Assembly: GCF_003054325.1 (NCBI RefSeq)
Contig: NZ_QBKU01000001.1
Location: forward strand, 62,001 to 126,000
Direction of reading: 5' to 3'
Length of the DNA stretch: 64,000 bases
Origin: Sulfitobacter mediterraneus
GTDB taxonomy: Bacteria > Pseudomonadota > Alphaproteobacteria > Rhodobacterales > Rhodobacteraceae
Below are positions 44,487 to 53,511 of this stretch, piece by piece. The notes below the pieces were generated by a model. The model saw only the letters and a program-made list of their open reading frames with translations. It did not search any database and was not told the origin of the DNA. Numbering within the stretch: the stretch's first letter is position 1; each line of letters opens with the position of its first letter. The position numbers were made by a program, and so were the translations under genes.

Positions 44487-45287
44487 TCAATGCGCCGGGG
44501 CGCTCACCGCGTCCAGCAGGCTGCGCCCGCCATCAATCACCATCACCTCACCGGTCATAAAGGCAGAGCTTTCGGCGGCCAAGAATTGCACCGCTTCGCA
44601 CAGCTCAGTTGGGGAGGCGATACGCCCCAGCGGCGTATGATCGCGAATGTCATCGCGCCACTCGCGGTTTTCCGCAACTGTGGCCCGCAAGCTGCCGCTC
44701 ATCACGGATCCGAAGGAAATCGCGTTCACGCGAATGCGGTGCTGTGCCAAAACCAACGCCATAGACCTGGTCATCTGCTGCACTGCAGAGGCCGCAATGG
44801 CATAGCCCATCAAGTCCGGCTGGATTTGCCGTGCCGCAATAGAGCTTAGGTTGATGATCGAGCCGATCTGCCCTTCGGGCTGGCCCGCTTCTTGCTTGAT
44901 CATACGTTTGGCAACAAATTGCGTCAGGCGCAGGGCTGTCATCAGGTTCTGATCCAACAGGGTCGAAACAGAATCGTCTTCGACATCAAGCGCATCTGTC
45001 GGCAACAATTGCCGCGAGGCATTCACCAGAATGTCGATCTGATCAAAGGCATCAATGGTCGCCGAGACCAGATTGGCCACCGTCAACCGCTGGCGCAGAT
45101 CGCCCGCAAAGGTCCGGATGTTGCCATCTTCGGGTTCATCCCCCAGTTCGGCAATCAACCCTTTTTCATCTGCATCCGCGCACATCACATTGGCGCCATG
45201 GTCGGCCAGATGGCGAGCAATGGCCAAACCGATCCCGTTGGCCGCACCAGTCACAATGGCGGTTTTTCCCGAAACAGAAAAAGACAT
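44487..45287 (-). CDS. SDR-family protein lacking the catalytic lysine
   Basis: 266 residues with a short-chain dehydrogenase fold: TGAANGIG (13-20) for the cofactor, the usual INLSS (Ser148/149) and the C-terminal FMTGEVMVIDGG. The active tyrosine is Tyr162, but YxxxK is YAIAA, so the lysine that lowers the tyrosine pKa is Ala166; NNAG is also altered (VNAS). It may be inactive as a dehydrogenase or act on a binding partner. It converges with the PAP2 gene and starts 21 bases before the rsmC stop region. Confidence 0.88.
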   Translation of the reverse strand: MSFSVSGKTAIVTGAANGIGLAIARHLADHGANVMCADADEKGLIAELGDEPEDGNIRTFAGDLRQRLTVANLVSATIDAFDQIDILVNASRQLLPTDALDVEDDSVSTLLDQNLMTALRLTQFVAKRMIKQEAGQPEGQIGSIINLSSIAARQIQPDLMGYAIAASAVQQMTRSMALVLAQHRIRVNAISFGSVMSGSLRATVAENREWRDDIRDHTPLGRIASPTELCEAVQFLAAESSAFMTGEVMVIDGGRSLLDAVSAPAH

Positions 45288-45308
45288 AAGATGCCCCTTT
45301 TGGTGAAA

Positions 45309-46301
45309 TCAGCGCCTTGGGCGCGATGGCCGCGTCGCGTGGAACAGCTTGAACCGCGCATCGCCGCCCATCTCTTCTACATGGGCGAAGCGTTTTTTCA
45401 ACTCAACTTCATAAGGCAGGTGCCGATTGGCGACCATCCACAGATGCCCCTGTGGCGCCAGAATACGCGCGGCGGCGGCAACAAAGGCTTGCCCGATCTG
45501 CGGCTCTGCGGCGCGGCCTGTGTGAAAGGGCGGGTTCATCACAACCGTGTCCATCCGGTGCGGTGGTTGCCATGTGGTGGCATCCTCCCAATAGAACTTG
45601 GCCCGATCATCGGTGACATTGTGGCGTGCGCACTCAAGCGCCATATGCCCCGCCTCAACCATATGAACGGAGGTCACTTCGGGCCGTGTCAGGACATGCG
45701 CGGAAAGAAAGCCCCAGCCAGCGCCCAGATCAGCAACCTCTTTGCCAAGTTTGTCTGGCAAGGCATCAACCAGCAAAGCCGAGGCCAGATCGACCCCATC
45801 CGCAGAAAACACCCCCGGCGCGGTCCAGAACCCGCCATCGGTCTGCTCTGGTCCGGCTTCCCAATCGGCAAAACAATCGGCGGCAGGTGCGTCGATCCAG
45901 AACAATTTGCCATGCGCCTTGGAGATCGGGCCATGCACGGTCACCCGGCCGCGCATCTCACGAAAAATGGAATCGATACCATCGGTCTTTTGGCCATCTA
46001 CAACGACCGGCCCATCACTGAATGCGCAGGCCTGCGCAATCAGACTGCGGGCCTCTTGCTTGGCCCGCGGCAGGCAAACGATCGTTGCGGCAAAGCGTTC
46101 AATTGGCGCATGGGCCACGGCATAGCCGCGGTCCTCCCAGGCGGAAAAGAACGGTTTGAAATCATGCAGGATCTGGCAGCGATCCATATCGATCCCGTCA
46201 AGGTCGGCATCAACAGGCGGACGAAAGACCCCAATCAGGCCATCCTCGGGCAGATCCAATCCACCCCCACCCAGCGCCAGCTGCAATCGCGCGTCAATCA
46301 C
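45309..46301 (-). CDS. rsmC: 16S rRNA (guanine-N2) methyltransferase RsmC-like
   Basis: 330 residues. N-terminal half is the degenerate methyltransferase-like domain of RsmC; the C-terminal half carries the SAM motif DLGAGWGFLS (191-200) and the catalytic NPPF (256-259, VMNPPFHTGR). In E. coli RsmC makes m2G1207. It follows clpS by three bases and is probably co-transcribed. RlmG is the closest alternative. Confidence 0.85.
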   Translation of the reverse strand: MIDARLQLALGGGGLDLPEDGLIGVFRPPVDADLDGIDMDRCQILHDFKPFFSAWEDRGYAVAHAPIERFAATIVCLPRAKQEARSLIAQACAFSDGPVVVDGQKTDGIDSIFREMRGRVTVHGPISKAHGKLFWIDAPAADCFADWEAGPEQTDGGFWTAPGVFSADGVDLASALLVDALPDKLGKEVADLGAGWGFLSAHVLTRPEVTSVHMVEAGHMALECARHNVTDDRAKFYWEDATTWQPPHRMDTVVMNPPFHTGRAAEPQIGQAFVAAAARILAPQGHLWMVANRHLPYEVELKKRFAHVEEMGGDARFKLFHATRPSRPRR

Positions 46302-46304
46302 GCG

Positions 46305-46649
46305 CTATTCTTCCTTTTCCATCGTGCACTGCAACGGATGCTGATGCCGGCGGGCAAAGTCCATCACCTGCGCCACTTTGGTTTCGGCAATCTCGTGGCT
46401 GAACACACCCACAACCGCCAGCCCTTTTTTGTGGACCGTCAACATGATCTCGAACGCCTGCGCATGATTGAGGCCAAAGAAACGCTCAAGCACATGCACA
46501 ACAAATTCCATCGGTGTGAAATCATCATTGAGCAACATCACCTTGTACAAAGGCGGGCGTTTGGTCTTTGGCTTGGTCTTGGTCAGCAGGTCGGTCTGGC
46601 CGTCATCATCGCCGGGCCGGTCTGCCATCATATGATCATCAAGGCGCAT
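46305..46649 (-). CDS. clpS: ATP-dependent Clp protease adaptor ClpS
   Basis: 114 residues. ClpS hands N-end-rule substrates to ClpAP. The core is unmistakable: [27 protein letters not shown] (about 33-59), with the Asn-Asp pair that contacts the substrate N terminus, then [26 protein letters not shown] at 46649 is preceded by AGGAG; a longer frame upstream is not supported. Confidence 0.95.
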   Translation of the reverse strand: MRLDDHMMADRPGDDDGQTDLLTKTKPKTKRPPLYKVMLLNDDFTPMEFVVHVLERFFGLNHAQAFEIMLTVHKKGLAVVGVFSHEIAETKVAQVMDFARRHQHPLQCTMEKEE

Positions 46650-46737
46650 TGCTGCTCCTGAGCTGTTTCGAAACATTGGTGAGTCGTGTCGGCGTCTATA
46701 TAACCTGCCACAGGCATTAGAAAAGAGGCAGAAGAAA

Positions 46738-47445
46738 ATGACCACGCCGTTAACCGCCATCGGGCTCGATGCAGATGACACGCTTTGGCACAACGAACGC
46801 TTCTTTGCGATGACGCAGGCGCATTTTGCCGAGTTATTGGCGGATCATACAGAAAAGGACCACCTGATGGACCGCCTTTTGGCGGCGGAGCGGCGCAATT
46901 TGCCGCACTACGGCTTTGGCATCAAAGGGTTCACCCTATCGATGATCGAAACCGCGATCGAGGTGACCGACGGCAAGGTGCCATCGCAGGTCATCGGTGA
47001 AATTCTGGCAGCGGGGCGCGATATGCTGTCCCATCCGATTGAATTGCTGCCCCATGTCGAAGCAACGCTGGACGCACTGCGCGATGATTTCAAATTGATC
47101 CTGATCACCAAAGGCGATCTTTTGGACCAGTCGCGCAAGCTGGCGCAATCAGGGTTGCGTGACCATTTTGATGCGATTGAAATCGTCTCGCACAAGACCG
47201 TAGCCGAATACCACGAGATCTTTACCCGGCTGGGCACCGGCGCCGATCAAGGCCTGATGGCGGGCAATTCAATGGCGTCGGATGTGGTGCCTATGATTGA
47301 TGCCGGCGGTTGGGGCGTGTTGATCCCGCATGGGTTAACTTGGGCGATTGAACACGCCAATGCCCCCAACCACGCCCCACGGTTTGCAGAGCTGGCCGGT
47401 CTCGGCGCCCTGCCCGAATTTGTGCGCGGTCTCACGCAAGGCTGA
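46738..47445 (+). CDS. HAD-superfamily hydrolase
   Basis: 235 residues. Motif I is DADDTLW (Asp11, Asp13), motif II is LILITKG, motif III Lys around SHKTVAEY, and motif [18 protein letters not shown]. The cap region is helical (C1 type). Typical of phosphoglycolate phosphatase or YjjG-like nucleotidases; the substrate is not evident. It is divergent from clpS with an 88-base gap. AAGAGGCAGAAGAAA precedes the ATG. Confidence 0.9.
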   Translation: MTTPLTAIGLDADDTLWHNERFFAMTQAHFAELLADHTEKDHLMDRLLAAERRNLPHYGFGIKGFTLSMIETAIEVTDGKVPSQVIGEILAAGRDMLSHPIELLPHVEATLDALRDDFKLILITKGDLLDQSRKLAQSGLRDHFDAIEIVSHKTVAEYHEIFTRLGTGADQGLMAGNSMASDVVPMIDAGGWGVLIPHGLTWAIEHANAPNHAPRFAELAGLGALPEFVRGLTQG

Positions 47446-47582
47446 TTTGGACGATTCCTGCCCTCGCAAATCTGGCGCAAATGAAACATGGCACGGCGCC
47501 AAGTTCTTGCCTTATTCCCGCCACAATGGCTCTGATGGGGGATCGACGCACAACAAACCCAACATGTTGACAAACGGAAACG

Positions 47583-47597
47583 TTAATTTCCCGTTAA
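47583..47597. promoter_or_regulatory. Candidate CtrA box upstream of the D,D-carboxypeptidase gene
   Basis: TTAA-TTTCCCG-TTAA matches the TTAA-N7-TTAA CtrA consensus exactly. It is 113 bases before the ATG in the 264-base AT-rich gap, which has no gene. CtrA control would link cell-wall trimming to the cell cycle. Confidence 0.55.
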
Positions 47598-47709
47598 TCC
47601 TTTGAATGAATGGGTTTATTTTGAATACACCTTATGCTAGTGTCGAACGATAATAATACATGGCCAGTCGAATAAATCGGCGGCTTGAGGCAGACAAAGG
47701 CAGTTCATC

Positions 47710-49158
47710 ATGAAGGCGCGGCGCGTTCAGCCGGCCCGTTTGGGGCTATTTTTTATCACGGCTTTCTGGCTTTTGGTGGTGCTTCCGCTGAGCGGGATGG
47801 CTGCGCCCTATGCCGCTTATGTGATCGACGCGCGCACCGGTAAGGTGCTGCATGCCCGCAACGCCGACACCCGCCTACATCCGGCCTCCCTGACCAAGAT
47901 GATGACCCTCTATGTGGCCTTCGAGGCGATCCAGCGCGGTGAGATCTCGCTTGATACCAAGGTCAAGATTTCCAAAAAGGCCGCAGCGGAGCCGCCCAGC
48001 AAGCTGGGCCTGCGCCCCGGCCAGCGCATTGCACTGCGTTATCTGATCCGCGCCGCCGCCGTCAAATCCGCCAATGATGCCGCCACGGCGATTGGCGAGG
48101 CAATCTCGGGCTCAGAGGCCAAGTTTGCCCGCCGAATGAACCGTACCGCCAAGGCGCTGGGGATGACGCGAACCACATTCAAGAACATGCACGGCCTGAC
48201 CGAAGCGGGGCATCTGTCCACCGCTCGCGACATGACCATCGCGGGGCGGCATCTGCTCTATGACTTCCCGCAGTATTACAACCTGTTCTCGCGCATCACC
48301 GCCGATGCGGGCGTGCGTAAAGTGACCCACACCAACCGCCGTTTCCTCAACAGCTATCGCGGTGCGGACGGGATCAAGACGGGGTACACACGTGCCTCCG
48401 GCTTTAACCTCACGGCCTCTGCCGAGCGGGGCAATGAGCGTATTATCGTGACCGTCTTTGGTGGCAAATCCACCTCGTCGCGCAATGCCAAAGTAGCCGA
48501 GCTGATGGATCTGGGTTTCCGCCGTGCGCCCTCACGTGCGCCGCTGCGCAAACCGGCCAAACCGGTTTATGCAGCCGTCGAAACCAAAAAATCTGTTGTG
48601 CCCGGCTCCACCGCAGGTGGCGCGGGCAAGACCATCCGCGTGAACGGCGCTGTCAAGAAATCAAAGCGTCCCGTCCTGCGTCCGGGCCATCAAGCGCCGG
48701 TCCTGGTCGCCGAGGCCAAGCCAGCAGAGGAAGCCAAACCGCCGGTCAAACCCGTGGCCGAGGCCGCCGAAACGAAACCAGCCGAAGCTGCCCCGACTGT
48801 GACTTTGGCCTCTGCCGCCGTGTCGATCAGACCTGCGGCCCGGCCAACCAAGCTGGCCAAGGCTGCCACCAAAAAGGTCGCTCGCCCGCAAGAGGTCGTG
48901 ACCCGTGTTTCGACATCCGGCGGTCGCCATTGGGGCGTGAACGTGGGTCGCTACCCCAGCAAGTTTGCAGCAGAAAAAGTGTTGTTAAAAACAGCTTTGG
49001 CGGAAATGGCCACCTTGGATGGCAGCCTGCGCAAAGTGGTGCGGCGGCCGCAGGGCTTTGATGCCAACTTCCTCGGGATGACCCGTGAAACTGCCGATCT
49101 GGCCTGTCGCCGCTTGGCCGCGCGCAAGATCAGCTGCTTTATGATCGGCCCAAGCTAA
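47710..49158 (+). CDS. D-alanyl-D-alanine carboxypeptidase with C-terminal SPOR-like domain
   Basis: 482 residues of a penicillin-binding-protein 5 type. A signal segment (about 8-32) is followed by the serine hydrolase motifs Ser60-x-x-Lys63 (PASLTK), Ser120-Ala-Asn122 and Lys223-Thr-Gly225 (KTGYT). After about 280 come a Pro/Ala/Lys-rich linker and a C-terminal region (about 405-482) with GVNVGRYPSKFAAEKVL, like a SPOR repeat that targets septal peptidoglycan. It would trim the pentapeptide stem in the periplasm. Confidence 0.92.
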   Translation: MKARRVQPARLGLFFITAFWLLVVLPLSGMAAPYAAYVIDARTGKVLHARNADTRLHPASLTKMMTLYVAFEAIQRGEISLDTKVKISKKAAAEPPSKLGLRPGQRIALRYLIRAAAVKSANDAATAIGEAISGSEAKFARRMNRTAKALGMTRTTFKNMHGLTEAGHLSTARDMTIAGRHLLYDFPQYYNLFSRITADAGVRKVTHTNRRFLNSYRGADGIKTGYTRASGFNLTASAERGNERIIVTVFGGKSTSSRNAKVAELMDLGFRRAPSRAPLRKPAKPVYAAVETKKSVVPGSTAGGAGKTIRVNGAVKKSKRPVLRPGHQAPVLVAEAKPAEEAKPPVKPVAEAAETKPAEAAPTVTLASAAVSIRPAARPTKLAKAATKKVARPQEVVTRVSTSGGRHWGVNVGRYPSKFAAEKVLLKTALAEMATLDGSLRKVVRRPQGFDANFLGMTRETADLACRRLAARKISCFMIGPS

Positions 49159-49180
49159 CCCTCAGGCGATACTTTCCTTT

Positions 49181-50062
49181 TTAAACAGTCTCACGCGCCT
49201 CGCGCCGGATCCACGTTACAAATGATTTCAGAACGGGCCGCATCACGCCGGGCCGTTTGACCAGATGATAGCCGGCGTCATCGTCCGGCTCGATATGCAA
49301 CTCGCGCAAACGCCCTGCCGCGATGTCCCGCGCTACAAATTCGCGCACGGTCACGATCACCCCCTGCCCGTCCCGCGCCCCATCAAGCAACAGATTGCCG
49401 GGCACCTGCACCATACCATGCTTACGCGCGCCGGACATGCCGTGGCGGTCCAGCCAGCGGGTGCTTTCCGATGTGCCAAACTCTTCGAGCCATGGCAGAT
49501 CCGCAAGGGCGTTGATGTCCGGCCCCGGTCCATCTCCGACCAGACAAGGCGCTGCCACCACCACCATGGGCGAGCGCAGCAGCATTTCCGCATCCAGCCC
49601 AGGCCACGGCCCTACGCCGTACCGCAGCGCCACGTCGATCCCATCTGAGGACAGCGCAACAATCTCTGGTGTGGGGTCGATCATCAGATCCACTTCGGGA
49701 TGCCGTGCCCGAAACTTTGGCATGCGCGGCATCAGCCATGAGGCGGCAAAGGTCGGCGTGACAGAAATATGAAGCGGCTTATCATCCCGTGCGCCGGTGA
49801 TTTCCTGTGCCGCTTCGATCATCGCGGCAAAGCCGGCATGCAGCGCTTTGGCCAATGTCTCGCCCGGTTGCGTCAGTTGCAAACCGCGCCCGGACCGATC
49901 AAGCAACGCCACATCCAGATGCGCCTCCAGCGCCCGCAATTGCTGGCTGATCGCCGCGTGACTGACCCCAAGCGCCTCACCTGCCGCGACCACATTGCGG
50001 GTCTGGGCAAAGGCGGCAAAGGCCCTGAGCGCCGACAGTGGCGGAAGGTGGCGCCAATCCAT
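49181..50062 (-). CDS. LysR-family transcriptional regulator (GcvA-like)
   Basis: 293 residues from MDWRHLPPLSALRAFAAF; an in-frame ATG 102 bases upstream is rejected because the family starts here. HTH at about 5-62 (VVAAGEALGVSHAAISQQLRALEAH), effector domain about 90-290. It is divergent from the small basic gene at 50163, with the isochorismatase-type hydrolase behind it, so these are likely targets. Ligand unknown. Confidence 0.9.
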   Translation of the reverse strand: MDWRHLPPLSALRAFAAFAQTRNVVAAGEALGVSHAAISQQLRALEAHLDVALLDRSGRGLQLTQPGETLAKALHAGFAAMIEAAQEITGARDDKPLHISVTPTFAASWLMPRMPKFRARHPEVDLMIDPTPEIVALSSDGIDVALRYGVGPWPGLDAEMLLRSPMVVVAAPCLVGDGPGPDINALADLPWLEEFGTSESTRWLDRHGMSGARKHGMVQVPGNLLLDGARDGQGVIVTVREFVARDIAAGRLRELHIEPDDDAGYHLVKRPGVMRPVLKSFVTWIRREARETV

Positions 50063-50162
50063 ATTAAACTCCAGCTTACATAAGGCGAACATCGGTGACT
50101 CGCAGTATGTCACCGTTTCAAACATATTCAACAGCAGAAACATGCAAAGGAAAGGAACCGAC

Positions 50163-50309
50163 ATGTTAAATATTTATGCGCAAGCCTTCATGACCGCGAC
50201 CCGCACCGACAAGGTGGAAATGCGCGAACATCCCGGCAAGAACAAAACTGCCCGCCGCCGCTGGTTCCGGCGTGGCAAGACGATCCAGATCAACCCGCTG
50301 GACCTGTGA
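50163..50309 (+). CDS. 48-residue basic small protein
   Basis: Starts at an ATG with AAAGGAAC upstream and ends TGA 7 bases before the next gene. The middle is highly basic (GKNKTARRRWFRRGKTIQINP). The tight spacing with the hydrolase suggests co-transcription. The KTARRRWFRRGKT run could bind nucleic acid or membrane surfaces; no family is recognised. It lies about 100 bases from the divergent LysR gene. Confidence 0.65.
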   Translation: MLNIYAQAFMTATRTDKVEMREHPGKNKTARRRWFRRGKTIQINPLDL

Positions 50310-50316
50310 GGCTGAT

Positions 50317-50844
50317 ATGAGCAATGCGAATGCCCTGATCCTTGTGGACATCCAGAATGATTATTTCACCGGCGGCCTGTGGCCCGTCGAGGATATGGAC
50401 CGTGTCGCGTCTCAGGCAGCCGAAGTGTTGCATGACGCCCGGACCGCGGGTGAGATGATCGTGCATGTCTATCACGAGGCTGCCAGCGACAGCGCCCCGT
50501 TCTTTCGCCCCGGCACGCTCGGTGCGCAAATCCATGCCTCGGTTGCCCCCCTTAAAGGTGAGGCGGTGATCCTCAAACACCGGCCAAACAGCTTTCATGA
50601 AACAGATCTGCACACACAGCTTCAGTCGGCAGGGATCACCCATATGACGATCATCGGCGCTATGACGCAGATGTGCATTGATGCCACCACCCGTGCGGCA
50701 CGGGATCTGGGGTATGACGTGACGTTGGTATCAGATGCCTGCGGAGCCAAGGCGCTTTCCTTCAATGGTGTACACCTTGGGGCCGCCGAAGTTCAGGCGG
50801 CGTTTCTCGGCCCGCTTGCCATGTCTTATGCAAAGGTAATCTAA
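50317..50844 (+). CDS. Isochorismatase-family cysteine hydrolase
   Basis: 175 residues. The triad of this family is present: Asp11 (LVDIQNDYF), Lys87 (ILKHRPNSF) and Cys120 (GAMTQMCIDAT). These enzymes act as nicotinamidases, carbamoyl hydrolases or ureidoacrylate amidases. DIQNDYFTGGLWPVEDMD fits small cysteine amidases, but the substrate is undefined. Start follows the small basic gene after GTGAGGCTGAT. Confidence 0.92.
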   Translation: MSNANALILVDIQNDYFTGGLWPVEDMDRVASQAAEVLHDARTAGEMIVHVYHEAASDSAPFFRPGTLGAQIHASVAPLKGEAVILKHRPNSFHETDLHTQLQSAGITHMTIIGAMTQMCIDATTRAARDLGYDVTLVSDACGAKALSFNGVHLGAAEVQAAFLGPLAMSYAKVI

Positions 50845-50845
50845 G

Positions 50846-51103
50846 ATGACGTCACTCCCCCTTCCCCGCCTTGGCCTGATGCAGCGGGAACGCGGCATCA
50901 TGATCCTCAAATGGGCGGCCTCGATTGTGCAGATCATGGGCTACAGCGCCACGGCATTTGGCCTGACGCCGCTTAATATCTATCTGTTCCTAATCGGTCT
51001 CATCGGCTGGTTCACGGTTGGCATCTTGTGGCGTGACAAGGCGATCATGTTGATTCATGTCGTGGCCTTGGGTGCAATGGTGGTGGGCCTGATCAGCGGT
51101 TAG
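50846..51103 (+). CDS. Small membrane protein
   Basis: 85 residues. Three hydrophobic segments are seen at about 20-37, 42-60 and 66-84 with AIMLIHVVALGAMVVGLISG at the end. The ATG is one base after the hydrolase stop. An internal ATG (MILKWAASIVQ, residue 19) is a reasonable alternative start because hydrophobic sequence begins there. Sequence may match a roseobacter DUF of small inner membrane proteins (I think DUF6552), which I cannot confirm. Confidence 0.75.
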   Translation: MTSLPLPRLGLMQRERGIMILKWAASIVQIMGYSATAFGLTPLNIYLFLIGLIGWFTVGILWRDKAIMLIHVVALGAMVVGLISG

Positions 51104-51105
51104 GG

Positions 51106-51879
51106 TCAGGCCCCCTGGCCTGTCACCCGCCGGTAAAGATGCCATGTGGCGTGCCCCAGCACCGGCATGGCGATGAACAACCCCAGAAACAGCGGGATCA
51201 TCGCGGCAAGGGTCACAACGCCGATAAATATCCCCCAGAGGATATAAAGCGCGAAGCTGTCCCGCACCGCGGACATGGAACGCAGCATCGCGGTCATAAA
51301 GTCCACATCACGGTCCAGCAGCATCGGCATGCCCAGCACGCTGAGCGAGAACACCACCGTTGCAAAGATCGCACCGATAACAGTGCCAAAGCCCAGCATC
51401 ATCAAGCCATCAGGACGCAGAAACACCTCAAGCGAGGTGGACACATTCGTCATCGGGGAAAGACCGAGGAACAGCGCAAAAATCATGTGTCCGAGGAAAA
51501 ACCAGAACAGGAAGATCACCACGATGATGGTGGCCAGCCATGGCAACTGGCCTGATTTGCTGGTCCAGACGACGCGCAGCACATCGGGGAAATGGATCGG
51601 CTCGCCCGCGGCCCTCAAACGGCTGGTCTCGTAGAACCCCAACGCCGCCAGCGCCCCGACCAAGGGAAAGCCCAGCACCGCAAGGATCAGCCAGAATGTC
51701 TGTCCGGTGGCATAGGTGATCCAGCCCATGATCAACCCGACGATGACAAAGAAACTGGCGAAAAACAGGTCCGTGACAGGGTTGGCAAGGAAATCGCGAA
51801 GGCCCAAGCCTAGGCTGGATCTAAAGTCTGCAACGGTGGGTCTGCGCACGGTTGGTGCGCCTTCGGGTCTTGTGTTCAT
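51106..51879 (-). CDS. DUF2189 membrane protein
   Basis: 257 residues with about six hydrophobic helices; LGLRDFLANPVTDLFFASFFVIVGLIMGWITYATGQTFWLILAVLGFPLVGALAALGFYETSR is the typical N-terminal half of DUF2189. Later SLSVLGMPMLLDRDVDFMTAM is also conserved. No enzymatic residue is apparent; role unknown, possibly in membrane protein or cytochrome assembly. It converges with the small membrane protein gene. Confidence 0.85.
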   Translation of the reverse strand: MNTRPEGAPTVRRPTVADFRSSLGLGLRDFLANPVTDLFFASFFVIVGLIMGWITYATGQTFWLILAVLGFPLVGALAALGFYETSRLRAAGEPIHFPDVLRVVWTSKSGQLPWLATIIVVIFLFWFFLGHMIFALFLGLSPMTNVSTSLEVFLRPDGLMMLGFGTVIGAIFATVVFSLSVLGMPMLLDRDVDFMTAMLRSMSAVRDSFALYILWGIFIGVVTLAAMIPLFLGLFIAMPVLGHATWHLYRRVTGQGA

Positions 51880-51930
51880 ATCGGCAGTATTGCCAAGAAA
51901 TTCAGAAATGCAAATTCTTGCTTTTGTTTC

Positions 51931-53511
51931 TCAGGTTGCGGCCTGCAACAGGGTGCGGGTGTAGTCGCTTTGCGGGCGGTCATAGAGATCCTCAGCCGCG
52001 CCGTATTCGACCACATCACCACGCTTCATCACCAGCACCTTGTGCGACATCGCCCGGACCACTTTGAGATCGTGACTGATGAACAGATAGGCCAAGCCGT
52101 ATTTGACCTGTAGGTCGCGCAGCAGCTCAACAATCTGAACCTGCACTGTCATATCAAGCGCCGAGGTTGGCTCATCCAGCACCAACAGGCGCGGCCGCAA
52201 AACCATGGCGCGGGCAATCGCGATCCGCTGGCGTTGGCCGCCGGAAAACTCATGCGGATAACGGTCCATCGTGGCGGGGTCGAGGCCCACTTCGACCATC
52301 ACCTCATGGACCAGTTCGCGCTGATCGCGGTTTGGGTCCACTTTGTGGATGTCGAGCCCCTCGGCAATGATCTGAAAGCAAGTCATTCGCGGGCTGAGTG
52401 ACCCGAACGGATCCTGAAACACGATCTGCATGTCCTTGCGCAACCGCCGCAACTCACGCGTTGACCATTTGCGCACGTCCTGCCCCATAAAGGTGATCCC
52501 CCCTTCCGAGGAAATCAGCCGCATGATCGCCAGCGCCAGCGTGGTTTTGCCCGATCCGCTTTCGCCAACAATACCAAGCGTTTCACCGGCACGCACAGAT
52601 AGGGTCGCGTCATTCACGGCCTTCACATGGCCCACAGTGCGGCGCAGCAGCCCTTGCTGGATCGGGAACCACACCTTGAGGTGTTCAGTGTTGACGATCT
52701 CTTCGGCCTCGGGCGCCACAGGTTCGGGTGCGCCTGTTGGTTCGGCGCTGAGCAATTTGATCGTATAGGGATGCTGTGGTGCATCGAAAATCTCTTTGGT
52801 GGGGCCTTGCTCGACAATCTCGCCGTGCTGCATCACACAAACGCGGTCCGCGATGCGCCGCACGATGCCCAGATCGTGGGTGATGAACAAAAGCCCCATG
52901 CCTTCGCTGTCTTTGAGGTCTTTCAACAGGTCGAGAATCTGCGCCTGAATGGTCACATCCAGCGCGGTTGTTGGTTCATCTGCAATCAACACGTCGGGTT
53001 TGTTGGCCAAGGCCATTGCGATCATCACACGCTGGCGCTGCCCACCCGACAACTGGTGCGGATAAGCGCCCAGACGGCTTTGCGCATCGTTGATGCCGAC
53101 CTTGTCCAGCAGCTCAAGAATGCGGTCCCGCGCGTCAGCCCCCACCAGCCCCTGATGCAAGGCCAGCGATTCCGCCAATTGCTTTTCAACCGTATGCAGC
53201 GGGTTGAGCGAGGTCATCGGCTCCTGAAAAATAAAGCTGATGTCGTTGCCGCGCACCTTGCGCAGCAATGCCTCATCCGCGCCGATCATCTGCTGGCCGT
53301 CATAGGTGACAGAGCCGGACACCTCTGCACTGCTGCCCAACAGGGCCACAGTGGACAGCGCCGAGACCGACTTGCCCGAACCGCTCTCCCCGACGAGCGC
53401 GACCGTCTCGCCCCGCTCCACGTGGAAGGAAACACCCTTGACCGCATGGGTCAGCGCCCCGTCCTGCCGGAAGGATACGCTCAGGTCTTTGACATCAAGC
53501 AGTGCAGTCAC
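51931..53511 (-). CDS. yejF: Peptide ABC transporter ATP-binding protein (two cassettes, YejF)
   Basis: 526 residues made of two complete ATPase domains, as in YejF. Each has a Walker A GESGSGKS (about 39 and 320), signature LSGGQR or [10 protein letters not shown], and Walker [10 protein letters not shown] or LDEPTSALD. It energises import of oligopeptides such as microcin C-type or muropeptides. It overlaps the yejE stop by four bases and ends the operon. Confidence 0.94.
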   Translation of the reverse strand: MTALLDVKDLSVSFRQDGALTHAVKGVSFHVERGETVALVGESGSGKSVSALSTVALLGSSAEVSGSVTYDGQQMIGADEALLRKVRGNDISFIFQEPMTSLNPLHTVEKQLAESLALHQGLVGADARDRILELLDKVGINDAQSRLGAYPHQLSGGQRQRVMIAMALANKPDVLIADEPTTALDVTIQAQILDLLKDLKDSEGMGLLFITHDLGIVRRIADRVCVMQHGEIVEQGPTKEIFDAPQHPYTIKLLSAEPTGAPEPVAPEAEEIVNTEHLKVWFPIQQGLLRRTVGHVKAVNDATLSVRAGETLGIVGESGSGKTTLALAIMRLISSEGGITFMGQDVRKWSTRELRRLRKDMQIVFQDPFGSLSPRMTCFQIIAEGLDIHKVDPNRDQRELVHEVMVEVGLDPATMDRYPHEFSGGQRQRIAIARAMVLRPRLLVLDEPTSALDMTVQVQIVELLRDLQVKYGLAYLFISHDLKVVRAMSHKVLVMKRGDVVEYGAAEDLYDRPQSDYTRTLLQAAT

